DNA of 64,000 bases. Origin: Diphasiastrum complanatum. Its lineage: Eukaryota > Streptophyta > Lycopodiopsida > Lycopodiales > Lycopodiaceae. The position numbers and the translations under genes were made by a program. This document shows positions 46,491 to 55,459 of the stretch, piece after piece. Below the pieces are notes generated by a model, which saw nothing but the letters and a program-made list of their open reading frames with translations, was not told where the DNA came from and did no database searches. The stretch lies in contig CM055092.1 of assembly GCA_029204225.1 (NCBI GenBank), positions 71,241,472 through 71,305,471 on the forward strand, written 5' to 3'. Each line of letters starts with the position of its first letter. Position 1 is the first letter of the stretch.

Positions 46491-47159
46491 AAAAATTGCC
46501 AGGACCCATACACAGAAAATACTGAAATTCTTTCCAGTACCAAATGCAAAAGCATACTCGAAGTTGAAAATGGTTGATGCGGAGGTATAAATTTTTCAAT
46601 ATCAGTTCGACGTGCCCTTGTAGTTATTGATTGGTTTATTTTCCCAACGTGCGCACTGATCCGATATTCAATCAAAAAATTTTGATATCGGTTCGACGTG
46701 CGCTTGTTTCCGTTGTAGATTTTATTCTTACATCATGCGCGTTGATCCGATATCTCATAATGTTCAAATTTGGATTCTGTAGTCCTCCCAGCAGGTTGAT
46801 TCTGTCAGCTGTGGTTGGTATATCATATGCAATGCCAAACACTTTTTTAATTGGCTTGCATTACAAGATGGACTTCCAAATCTGGAAGAGGTAATATTCG
46901 ATTAATTACTTTTAATTGTGTTTTTGTTTTTTTCATATACAAACTCCTATTAACTGATCTTTGATTAATTACATTTAACTGTGTTTATGTTTTTTTTCAG
47001 TTTAAATGCCCGAAGGTCTCCCCAACGGAGATAATGCACTTCAGGCAGGAGATCATAAAGCTTCTGATCAAAAATTCATATCCAGTTGCAGTGGCCGAAT
47101 GTTCTCCACCCAAGCTACTTCCAACTGGAGTAATGGATTTAGAGATCATAGATAGTTGA
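45049..47159 (+). CDS. Histone H3-like protein fused to Ulp1/SENP-type protease (main copy)
   Basis: ATG 45049 opens with MAQTKQTARG, like the H3 tail (ARTKQTAR), then a Pro/Arg stretch and a histone fold: EDIRKLQKTNKLLIPK, SADVRWTVTAIEALHTAYEN, then an in-frame TAG at 45334 where H3 has Leu, then VHAKRVTIMPKDFN and FRLRDTYDKF. LLIP and RWT resemble CENH3. A Lys/Ser/Pro-rich linker follows with frameshifts near 45605 and 46125. GTPILVLPYIT ends at a GTAAGT donor (46246). Further exons: DHWSLYVL (46341; catalytic His of Ulp1), FFPVPNAKAYSKL (to 46584), QVDSVSCGWYIICN (46792-46890; Gln and catalytic Cys) and CPKVSPTEIMHF to TGA 47159 (47001-47159). The catalytic Asp was not found, possibly lost where a CA array (46426-46486) interrupts. 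Ulp1 enzymes cleave SUMO. Stops and a damaged acceptor (TTTCAA at 46340) suggest a decayed copy. Confidence 0.7.
45175..45460 (+). pseudogene. Histone-fold segment of the H3-like gene
   Basis: Aligns along H3 from the alpha-N helix to the C-terminus: DIRKLQKTNKLLIP, RSIKQVTRSL, ADVRWTVTAIEALHTAYENF, KKFSDTVVAVVHAKRVTIMP, KDFNIVFRLRD. Loop 1 (LSADVRWT) has no insertion relative to H3 but has RW as in many CENH3s. HAKRVTIMPKD is identical to canonical H3. TAG 45334-45336 replaces a Leu codon by one base. Confidence 0.75.
46341..47159 (+). pseudogene. Ulp1 (C48) protease exons of the H3-like gene
   Basis: Exon borders fit GT-AG: an acceptor CTCCCAG/CAG (a NAGNAG pair) at 46791, donor GTAATA at 46891, acceptor TTTTTTTCAG at 47000. 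His is in DHWSLYV and Cys in VSCGWY, with Gln six residues before the Cys, as in the oxyanion position of the family. The last exon is 53 codons plus TGA in phase with the previous one. Confidence 0.75.
46426..46486. repeat. CA microsatellite inside the Ulp1 region
   Basis: About 60 bp CA array followed by an A-run. It directly follows the exon carrying the catalytic His. It either lies in an intron or has replaced coding sequence. Confidence 0.95.
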
Positions 47160-47329
47160 TTCTGTTTAAATATTCGTCTCATTTGATGTGGATGAGACAC
47201 ATGTACAGAAAATTTTAATAGAAATATACTTACAGTTTTTCTATGGTTGTTCTTACTTGTTATTTTTCCTCTTATCAATTCAGGTTATGATTCATTCATC
47301 TTCAATTTCTACTGTTTTCTATGTTTGTT

Positions 47330-47540
47330 TTTTCATTGCCTTGGTCTGCCTTGTCTTTACCATGGTCTTTTTTGGATAAGTTCAGAATGATGATCTGATC
47401 AAACCTTTGCCACAACCAATCCAAACATGCGACATCAGTTCACTTAGATTTGTTGCAGCAAAGCTTTGATCAGATCATCATCTAAACATATCCAAATATG
47501 CCAAGACAAGGACAATACAGACCAAGGCAATGAAGACCAA
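47330..47540. repeat. Long imperfect inverted repeat (hairpin)
   Basis: Left arm about 47330-47408 (ATTGCCTTGGTCTGCCTTGTC ... GATGATCTGATCAAAC region) and right arm about 47465-47541 (GCTTTGATCAGATCATCAT ... ACAGACCAAGGCAATGAAG) are inverted copies with mismatches, separated by about 55 bp. It could be a foldback MITE or a small-RNA precursor. The arms together are too long and too imperfect for a terminator. Confidence 0.7.
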
Positions 47541-47579
47541 AAATACAACAGATATATACGAGACTTCAACAAGGGCAAG

Positions 47580-47712
47580 CGTCGATTGTAGTGATCACTA
47601 GAGTTCAAGTAACTGAAGATCTCCCCAATGGAGATAGTGCATTTCCTGCAGGAGACAATGAATCTTGCTATAGAAAACTCATATTATCCAGTTGCAAGTA
47701 CATTGTGTTTTG
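47580..47712 (+). pseudogene. Third Ulp1-like fragment
   Basis: Begins TTGTAG then TGATCACTAGAG, like the start of the His exon (TGATCACTGGAGC) but with a stop in place of Trp. It then joins KISPMEIVHFLQETMNLAIE, which matches the last exon of the main copy (KVSPTEIMHFRQEIIKLLIK). The Cys exon is absent. It lies 420 bp downstream of the main copy in the same direction. Confidence 0.7.
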
Positions 47713-47833
47713 CACCATGGAAATGGAGATCATAGAAATGAAAGAGCCTCATAGAAAAAGTGGTTCATATATTTTCAAAAATGATGTATACCAAAAATTG
47801 TATTACATAGTACAAAATTCCATAGTTCATAAT

Positions 47834-48590
47834 CTATAGATCTTCAATTTTGATGGATGTTCCAATGTCTTTGCATTTTATATGCTCTTCCTGCCTTACT
47901 CTTACCTGCATAAGAGAAATTGTTTTAGCTATATATTTTATGAAACTGATTCACTTAGAAATAGAAAAAAAGGAATATTTTTATATGGCATAACGTACCT
48001 TTACACCATTCAATCGAAATTGATAATACTGAGGTAGATCGAATTGCCACATGTCTAGTTCTGATCGAATGTGATTGAGACACCAATCTTCCTCGACCTC
48101 AACCATTGCAGGAATGTTGTCATTTTTTGTCACTGTTATCTGAAGTTGCTCTTGAGAGTTTATACCAAAATCTTGATCAAGTGGCTTCCAAACATTTTTG
48201 CATTCAATCCATCTTCTATAATACAGCAGCAAAGTGAGCATTTGTTTTTCAATGTGATATCTAAGTGTCATGGATGAGTAACATACTCTGCACTCAACTT
48301 GCTGATTTTGATTTGTATCCCAACAAAGATAAGCATGTTGAACTAAAACTTCCGTGATAGATTAACCGGCAAGTGATATTTTAAAATCCATTATCCTGCC
48401 TTTCCAAGAGCTTCTATATATGTTATCCGATCTTTTTCTTTTTCGGAATGAGCCTTTTGCAGAGGGATGCATCAAGATCCATTGATATTTTCGATATATT
48501 CTTGGTATCCATTGATCTTCTGCATTTTTTTCATTGCAAATATTGATTGCATCAATGGTTCCTCTTGGTCTCCATTTATGTGTAGCCATT
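47834..48590 (-). CDS. Unknown gene C: two exons, one internal stop
   Basis: I do not recognise this protein. ATG at 48590 gives MATHKWRPRGTIDAINIC, a basic stretch (SFRKRKRSDN), then an in-frame TAA (48365-48363). The same frame continues from SITEVLVQHAYLCWDTN to FRLNGVK at a donor GTACGT near 47999. An intron of about 130 bp ends TCTTATGCAG, and a short last exon (VRVRQEEHIKC ... KIEDL) ends with TAG at 47834. Splice phases agree. No domain, signal peptide or membrane segment is seen; it is Trp- and Tyr-rich. Convergent with the histone/Ulp1 gene. Like genes A and B it has one internal stop, so it is probably a recent pseudogene. Confidence 0.5.
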
Positions 48591-48715
48591 AGTCGAAAAT
48601 ACGAGTACGCAAGCTGAGATCGGAGAAAATGTAGAGATTGCGAGGTAAATCTAAGAATGACAAGAAAATGAGAGATAGAATGAAGAAAATGAGAGGATTG
48701 AATCACTGCGTGACC

Positions 48716-48791
48716 AACAAACTTGAATACTGGAGGGCCGATCTACCATATTAGGACTATTCTAGTTCCATAACCGAATATGGCCATAACA
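48716..48791 (-). mobile_element. 76-bp copia LTR fragment
   Basis: Minus strand starts TGTTATGGCCATATTC and stays similar to the start of the LTR at 38079 for about 76 bp, then diverges. It lies between gene C and the truncated gypsy LTR. Confidence 0.65.
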
Positions 48792-48793
48792 TT

Positions 48794-49913
48794 CGCGGCT
48801 TGTCCATATCCTACAGGTTAGCAACAACTCTGTGTACATCAACTACATTCACATCGTTAGCTTCTAAACCTCTTACAACAGTACCTCCAATGCCTACTAC
48901 TTGGAAAACGGGTATATTCATTTACAAGCATTTTATTCAGTGGCAATGTGAATTCAAGCCTTTTGCTCTTCACTGATATAAAGCGATTTATGTCTCGCTT
49001 GATCCATTCGATCGTCCATTCTACCCAGTTTAAGACAGCTCTGTTGTAAGCTTAATAGCTGCTTGAACCAAGGCTCTGCTAAGGAACTTGGGATGGACCC
49101 TTCAAGTGAGAACCTCTACTACCCAGGCCAGGAACTCCATTAAATCAGGATCTTGACATTTTTCCAACACAAAACCTGATTCGAATGTTGGCTTCTCTCC
49201 TCCAAAATGGTCTTTCAAACGTTCTGCCTCTCTGGCATCATCCAATCGCTTCTTCACGGATTCACCACAAGCAGGAAGCTTCAATGATTCACAAACCCAT
49301 GCTACAGAGAGCATTATGGTTCTGCCATCGGAAGTTTGCATTAGCCAATTAGTCCGATCATAGTCCTTGGAAAGGGGTTCCAACACTTGGGGAATAACGG
49401 CAGGCCACGACCACGCAACAAAGGCTAGAAGTCCCGCTGCTTTCAGTTTCATCCATCCTTTGTCAGATACGTAATCAAGAAATCTGTTTGGATCACGCTT
49501 AATTATGGAGTCCATCTTCCCTTTGCTCATGCACGAAAGAATGTTGTAACAATGGTAAAGAAACGACTCTATGGCATACTGTTATGATATTCACCACTCG
49601 TCATCGATGATATGATTGACAATGACTGAAGTTGGTGTACTGATGTGACAACGCCTTGAATGAGCAACACACGGAATCCTCACATGAGTGAGAAAAATCT
49701 CCGCATGTGTCGAATTGTTGGCTCCTTGGGGTATGGGCAAAAAGGACACCTGCCTTCGGAATAGACATGACCTTAACAAATCACTTTGTCTCTCAAGGGC
49801 ATGAACCTAAGAATCACCAACTGAATCTAATAATAAAGTAACCAGAACGTGACCTTATCAGACAACTTGTAGTTTGAAAAATTCACTAAAAGAAATACAT
49901 TTTCCTTCCAACA
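48794..49913 (-). repeat. Truncated 3' LTR of the large gypsy element
   Basis: Starts TGTTGGAAGGAA at 49913 and is homologous to 61733-60707 of the 5' LTR, with an extra stretch of about 75-80 bp near 48845-48925. It ends where gene-C-side DNA begins. Confidence 0.85.
49102..49530 (-). CDS. Open frame inside the gypsy LTR (142 codons)
   Basis: The minus-strand frame starts MSKGKMDSIIKRDPNRF and runs to a stop at 49102 without interruption; homologous codons continue past that stop. It contains WMKLKAAGLLAFVAWSWP and KDYDRTNWLMQTSDGRTI. The equivalent region of the 5' LTR (about 61355-60861) has the same protein with frameshifts (frame 61106-60861 reads VKKRLDDARETEALKDRF). I do not recognise the domain. 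Coding sequence within an LTR is unusual; the two LTR copies keep many residues in common despite base changes, which suggests it was once translated. Confidence 0.5.
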   Translation of the reverse strand: MSKGKMDSIIKRDPNRFLDYVSDKGWMKLKAAGLLAFVAWSWPAVIPQVLEPLSKDYDRTNWLMQTSDGRTIMLSVAWVCESLKLPACGESVKKRLDDAREAERLKDHFGGEKPTFESGFVLEKCQDPDLMEFLAWVVEVLT

Positions 49914-49984
49914 ATGGTGACTCAACTGGGGAGGGTAGTCCCTGCCCAACGAACCCAATATCTTGGTTACACTTGCCAAATGTC

Positions 49985-50620
49985 TCATCCATTGGGCGAT
50001 GAAGTCCATCTCTCTGACCTTTCAGACCGGCCGGGAAAGGCCTTCCTCCAATGGCCCCCAACTGAATAACGGAATGGGTTAAGCGTTTGGTTGTTCTTCA
50101 GGTTTTGAACAGCTTTCATAACGGCTCTGGGATTCAAGCAACTCAATCTTTGGATAGCAGCTTTCAGCCATCTCACACCAAAATGCACATAAGGTTTCAA
50201 TGTTCTACACACATCTTGATTATTTGCATACAACTCAACATCTATCAGTTTTGGCTCACAATTAGTCCGCTTCACTATTATGCTACGCTGCACATGAGAT
50301 ACCGTAACAGAAATAAACTGTTTCATCAACCTGTGTATTTCTTTGACATAAATTGTCAGGATGGGATTCCTAACAGTCCACATGCGGGTTGATAAATCAC
50401 AGATCAATGCAGAATCGCCAAATATTGATAAGTGAGATATCTACTTTTGGCCAGCTATCCTCAATCCAACTATCAAAGCCTTAGCCTCCGCTGAATTAAC
50501 GGTATAATGTTTACCGAGGCAGACACCCAACTGCGCTATCAGCATGCCGGTGTCATCTTTCATAACTACTCCAATAGTTCCTTGCATTTAGACCATAACA
50601 GCTAATGCCATTTGTTCATT
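49985..50620 (-). pseudogene. Second RNase H (after integrase)
   Basis: Minus strand reads QGTIGVVMKDDTGMLIAQLG, then VNSAEAKALIVGLRIAGQK (catalytic Glu), HLSIFGDSALICDLS (catalytic Asp), WTVRNPILTIYVKEIHRL and VSHVQRS. This is the plant/archaeal-type RNase H pattern, distinct from the gypsy RNase H at 51.8-52.2 kb. Two stops lie in the first half. The frame runs on to 49985. Confidence 0.75.
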
Positions 50621-50631
50621 TGGTTGTGCCA

Positions 50632-51771
50632 TCATGCATAATAGGGTTTGATTTTATTAATGTTGTCGAGTGTAGCCATGTAACAACCCTCCATATCACA
50701 TAATACGACGGTATTATTCATGGAGACCTTCTTCAAAACATATGGCCCAAGCCAAACGAGCATCAGCTTACCAAGAAATAGCTCTCTACGAGCATCATAA
50801 AATAAAACTAGTTGTCCAATCCGAAACTGATATCGTTTAGCTTTCAGGTCGTGCAACTATTTGATCCGTCTTTTCTTCCTTTCCATCGGTAGTAGCGCTC
50901 TCATGCGCTTCTCATCTAGCTTGGTCAGCATCAGGAGTCTTTGTTCAACAAACGGTCCAAATGGTAGATCATGATCCTTGGAGAACCTCAATGATTTCAA
51001 TTCGATCTCGATAGGACACTTTTAGTGCCATAGACTAAAAAGAAAGGCGACTGTCCAGTATTGGTCTTAAAAGCGACATTATAAGCCCATACTGTTGCAG
51101 GTAACTTTGAGTCCCAGTCTCTCTTTCCATTAAAAATTGTCTTCTTGACAATATCCACCAGCTTTTTGTTGGTGCTCTCAACCTGACCATTCACTTGTGG
51201 ATTGTAGGGTGTTGTCTTGTTGTGCTTAATGGCAAGACTCTTGGTTAGATCTTGTATCACTTTTTCAAAAAGTGCGCACCTTTGTCTGACACCAATTCAC
51301 GAGGAGCTCCAAATTGATATCCAATATTTTCCATCAGGAATTTATCAGTTTCAACGACATTGTCTCATTTCATTGTCTTGGCCTCTACCCATCTGGTGAA
51401 ATAGTTAGTTGCTACAATTATATAGCTTTTCTAACCAATGGAGGATGGCTTGATGGGGCCAACATAGTCAATTTCCCACTTTTTGAATGGCCCATTGGAT
51501 TGACAGTGTTATCAGAGGTCTCATTCGCTTGTCAGCATGGCCAACTCTCTGACAAACATCACACCTCATACAATGGTCATGACAATCATTGAATAATGTT
51601 GTCCACCAGTATCTTGTCCTCAAAATCTTCTGAGCAGTGGTGTCTCCAAAAAAAATTCCCTCCCCATGCGGAATCATGGCACTCTTCAATGATGAAAGGG
51701 GTTTCAACTGGCAGCACACATCTCTGATAAATGCCTTCAATGCCTTTTCGGTAGAGCCTCCCGTCAATCAC
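50632..51771 (-). pseudogene. gypsy integrase
   Basis: Zinc-binding end in two frames (51771-51586 and 51767-51468; HCMRCDVCQRVGHADK). The core has WEIDYVGPI (Asp), APRELVSDKGAHF (Asp) and NPQVNGQVESTNKKLV (Glu). The C-terminus (50856-50632) has FRIGQLVLFYDARRELFLGK and KLMLVWLGPYVLKKV. The Asp-Asp-Glu triad is legible but stops (for example near 51431 and 51370) and frameshifts break the frame. Confidence 0.9.
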
Positions 51772-51809
51772 CTTGAATCACAAAGCTTGTAATCTTATTT
51801 TATTCTTTT

Positions 51810-52253
51810 TCACTTTGGTAAGTCGTTTAGGCAACTGTAGAGAGTAGTGAGGTATTCAGCTAGCATCTGATACCACTGAGGAACTGCATCAGTGTCAAGC
51901 CAGGATAGATCGTTATCAAACTCTTTGTCCAGCAACATACTTTTCTCAACAGCACCATTATCAGACTGGAGCTTACACTCGTCTGATTTTGATTCTTGCA
52001 GGCTATACTCACACAAACAATCAAGCAAATTGCTAGCCTTAGGAGGCTTGGATCGAAATTCATAATCGAATTCCTCCAATATCACCAGCCATTTGATCAA
52101 CCTATCATGCGGGTGCAGCCTATCAAGCATGAGTTTGATTGCAGTACTCAGAGCGTAAATAATCACACGTCTCCGCATCAGGTAATGGCAAAACTTACAT
52201 ATGCCAAAATGAATGGCCAAGCATACACGTTCACCATAGCTATACCAGGTTTC
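51810..52253 (-). pseudogene. gypsy RNase H, downstream half (split by copia)
   Basis: Begins TWYSYGERVCLAIHFGICKF and continues CHYLM, then a connecting stretch to integrase. Its upstream half ends LKYAE at 55884. Joining the two across the nested element gives the normal spacing of the domain with no missing residues. Confidence 0.8.
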
Positions 52254-52507
52254 TGTGAAAAGTTTTTTACACTTGTGTGGTCGGCTGGCTAGGGATTGAA
52301 CCTAGGACCTCCCCCATTCCGGTAAGGTGCTCTACCATTGAGCTACCTGTCCATTTGTGTTCCTAGAGTGTTGTGCAAGGGCTATAGCCTTGACACTTTC
52401 TAACACTCCCCCTCAAGGCAATGGTAGAGCACCCCATTGGAATGGGGGAGGTCCTAGGTTCAATCTCTAGCCCGACCACACACACCAAGTGTAAAAAACT
52501 TTTCACA
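52254..52507. repeat. 254-bp foldback LTR-like end with two tRNA-like arms
   Basis: Left arm 52254-52350 and right arm about 52411-52507 are inverted copies of about 95 bp (start TGTGAAAAGTTTTTTACACT, end AGTGTAAAAAACTTTTCACA). Each arm carries a tRNA-like block: CAATGGTAGAGCA (D-arm/A-box-like) and GGTTCAAT[C/T]CCTAG or its variant (T-arm/B-box-like), left on the minus strand and right on the plus strand. The acceptor stem cannot form, so these are not working tRNA genes. The primer site follows immediately at 52508. Confidence 0.8.
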
Positions 52508-52519
52508 TGGTATTAGAGC
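52508..52519 (+). promoter_or_regulatory. copia primer-binding site
   Basis: TGGTATTAGAGC, one base from the common copia site TGGTATCAGAGC, which pairs with initiator Met tRNA. Confidence 0.8.
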
Positions 52520-52720
52520 AGGCTATTTGGTAAGAGAGAGAGATTGTTTGCAGGGTTGCAAGAAGATTAATTGGAGGAGACAAAGTTGCATGCGAAATTG
52601 AAGGTGTTGGGAAGACAACAGATCTGGATCTCTGCACCTGGATTGCTGCTGGTGGTATCAGATCTGTTGCTAGTGTCTATCACTAAGATTGAGTGAGACA
52701 GATTGTTATACATCAGTATT

Positions 52721-53995
52721 ATGGCAGGATTGAATGATGTTGTGTTATCGGAGTCTAGCAAGCTAGATGGAACGAACTACAACATATGGAAGTTCAAGAT
52801 GCAAAATATTCTCCAAGATAGAGAATATTGGGATATCGTCACAGGTGCTGAGATACCTCCTACCATTGACAGGGAGCTATGGGAATATTAGAGACATAGA
52901 AAAAAAGCACATCATATCATCAACTTGTTAGTTAGAGATATGATTATACCTCCTATCAGAGATATTGCTGGACCCAAGGAGGCTTGGGATATACTAAAGA
53001 GCTTGTATGAGATGGTAAATCAATCACGAATCTTATTCTTGACTAATAAGCTTCATACATTGAAGATGGGTACATGTGAATTAATAATGGACTACTTTAC
53101 TCGGGTGAAAGATCTAAGAGAACAACTTATTGTCGTTGAAGAAAGTGTTCAAGATTCAGTGTTGGTATCCATTGTATTTAATAGTCTACCTTTGGCCTAT
53201 CAAAACTTTGTAATGATGTTATCGTTAAGAGAAACGAGGCCTTCTTTCGATGAGCTACAGTGCATCTTACTACAAGAAGAAATGAGACGACAAAATATTG
53301 TCAACAAGGATGATTTCAAGGAACAAGCATTCTTGGCAAAGAAGCAAAGTTCCAAGAAGGGTGGCAAAGGGAAGAAGAAGAAGAAGCAGCAGCTAGATAC
53401 GGAGGAGGATCAATCAAATCGATCAAAAGATGGGAAGGAAGTGGTTCAAAAAGGAAACTGCTTTATTTGCGAAAAATCAAGACATTATGCAAAGGAATGT
53501 TGGCATAACAAGTTCAAGAAAAGCCAGGATGGGAAGTTTGTTGAAGAAGAAGAAACATCTAATGCAAAATTGAATGCTTTGGATCTTGAAGACTATGAGC
53601 TGTTTTCGGCATCGACATCTTCTGGTGGTGGCTTCTCGAAGGAAGAAGACTATTGGTTTATTGATTCAAGAGCTTCGAAGCACATGACACCTAGGCGAGA
53701 CTCATCTAATTTTCAAAAATTAGATGATGAGTCAAATGTGAAGTTCGGAGACAACTACAAATATGATATAAAGGGAGTTGAGAAAGTACAAGTACAACTA
53801 CCTTCAGGGAAGATTGGAAACATAAAGGATGTGCTTTATGTACCAGGAATCAAGAAAAACCTACTCTCAGTATCAGTTATTGCAAAGCAACACATGGTGG
53901 TGCAGTTTGATAAACAGCGGTGTCTCATCAAGAAGAAAAATAATGAAGAAGCTGAGGACATACTTGCAGGGCGGTTGCACAAACTTCAAGCTTAG
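52721..53995 (+). pseudogene. copia gag and protease
   Basis: ATG 52721; the frame reads SSKLDGTNYNIWKFKMQ, with an in-frame TAG at 52889-52891, then ends at 53995. Gag (UBN2-type) is followed by a Lys-rich stretch and the zinc knuckle CFICEKSRHYAKEC (about 53459-53500), then protease WFIDSRASKHMT (about 53656): the active-site Gly of Asp-Ser-Gly is Arg. GIKKNLLSVS is typical of the protease-integrase region. Two defects (the stop and Gly to Arg) make it inactive. Confidence 0.9.
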
Positions 53996-54036
53996 GTGGT
54001 GGATCATCATGCAGGTGTCGCCAGGATATTGGATCA

Positions 54037-54870
54037 TTGAGTAAATTATGGCACGAGAGGTTTGGACATCTAAATTACAAAAGTCTACAAGTCTTGAGAA
54101 AATTTAACATGGTTACAAGTTTATCTCAAGTCATTTCTGATCGCAAGGTTTGTGAAGGTTGTGTCTTAGGCAAAAAAAATTTGCCTAGTACATTCAGGAC
54201 AAAAAATGTTCTAAAACTTGTTCATACATATTTGTGTGGTTCTATGAGGACTCAATCTTATGGGGGAGCAAGTTACTTAATGGTGTTTGTGGATGATTAT
54301 TTTAGGAAGACATGGATTTATCTTCTGAAGAATAAGGGTGAAGCATTCAAATATTTCGCATGGTTTAAGACACAAGTGGAGAAAGAAACAGATAGATTTG
54401 ATACTTCGCTCGGATAAAGGGAGAGAGTATCTTTCTACGCAATTTGAGGTGTTTTGCAAGGATCATGGTATAAAAAGACAATTTGCAAACACGTACATGC
54501 CTCAACAAAATGGAGTTGCAGAAAGAAAGAACCGATCTATAGTGAAAACTAAAGGAGTATGCTCAAGAGTTAAAATCTTCCAAATATGTTTTGTGGTGAA
54601 GCAATTAAGACGACGGTTTATATTTTGAATCGAAGTCCTACAAAGGTTGTAGAGAATCGAATTCCAGAGGAAGCTTACACGGGTCGAAAGCCAGATGTAA
54701 GTCATTTGAGAGTGTTTGGGAGTATTGCTTATTCTTACATACCTAAGGATTCAAGGAGCAAATTGGATTCTAAGGCAACCAAGTGTTCATTCCTTGGATA
54801 TGATAATCTCTTAAGAGAAGGGATACATGTTATAGGACTTAGAGGGTAAGAAAATCATCATAAGTAGGGA
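54037..54870 (+). pseudogene. copia integrase
   Basis: LWHERFGHLNYKSLQ and CEGCVLGKK (pre-integrase zinc region), then LVHTYLCGSM, where the first catalytic Asp (HtDlcGp) is Tyr. After a frameshift near 54400 come LRSDKGREYLS (Asp) and MPQQNGVAERKNRS (Glu). Another shift near 54590 leads to AIKTTVYILNRSPTK and HLRVFGSIAYSYIP. The triad is incomplete. Confidence 0.9.
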
Positions 54871-55459
54871 TGTAATCTTTGATTAGGAGGCAACTCATAA
54901 AGATACATAGACAGCTTATGATAAGATGGAGGAATCCCTATCTTATGCGACGAGTTATTACATGAGCCTGAATCGACACGTGTATCGCCTATGCCAATCC
55001 AAGTACCTAGAGTGACCTTGGTTGAGAAAGAAAAGAGGAAGGAGAGATCAAGTATATGGGATACTTATTCACCTCCTACTTCACCAAGCAAGAAGCATCC
55101 TACACCATAAGCTAGAAGATTGCCTAGATGGTACTATGAAACTACCAAGGATAGTGTTATCGTGGAACAGGAAGAGTCCAATACACATGGGACTAGGAGA
55201 TTGGCTAAACTTGAAAAGCAACATAAAGATCAGGGTCGACAAAAGGATTAACAAGAGGATCATCATAAGGATGGGGACGTACACTTTGCTTACATGGCTA
55301 CACTGTTGAAAACCAAAGATTCATCTACTTTCAGGAGAAGTGGAGCCTTCAGAAAAGCAAGTTGCAGATATCTTTACCAAAGGACTTGGCAAATAAAATT
55401 TTCATAAGTTTAGAGAACTTCTAGGAGTAATAGTAAATAAAGTAAACATTAAGGTGGAG
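54871..55459 (+). pseudogene. copia pol remnant: RT deleted, RNase H end and purine tract
   Basis: No reverse transcriptase motif is present. The integrase tail leads to a short DVHFAYMATLL and then EKQVADIFTKGLGK (RNase H end, about 55345) and FRELLGVI. The purine tract AAGGTGGAG precedes the 3' LTR at 55460. About 1.5-2 kb of pol is missing. Confidence 0.75.

Larger units (their letters stand above)
43599..46754. promoter_or_regulatory. Cluster of about 14 degenerate GATATCGG..CGCGC motifs
   Basis: A motif near GATATCGGWTCRRCGYGC recurs in both orientations: 43599, 43652, 43718, 43769, 44263, 44471, 44524, 44876, 44971, 45021 (partial), 46598, 46651, 46684 and 46736. The clearest are 44263-44280 (GATATCGGATCAGTGCGC), 43718-43735 (GATATCGATTCAGCGCGC) and 46684-46702 (GATATCGGTTCGACGTGCG). 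They fill the space between gene A and the histone/Ulp1 gene and one intron of the latter. I saw none elsewhere in the window. The function is unknown; clustered sites in both orientations resemble protein-binding arrays such as transposase sites. Confidence 0.65.

Noticed and set aside
48716-48791. Sequence shared with 38.0 kb, first taken as a terminus of the H3-Ulp1 unit
   Set aside because: It lies at the outer right side at 48.7 kb but at the left side at 38.0 kb in the same orientation, and it matches the start of a copia LTR (TGTTATGGCC), so it is an LTR fragment.
52290-52355. Possible tRNA gene on the minus strand
   Set aside because: D-arm and T-arm words are present, but the acceptor stem does not pair and the anticodon arm is poor. 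An inverted second copy lies 60 bp away in an LTR-like end.
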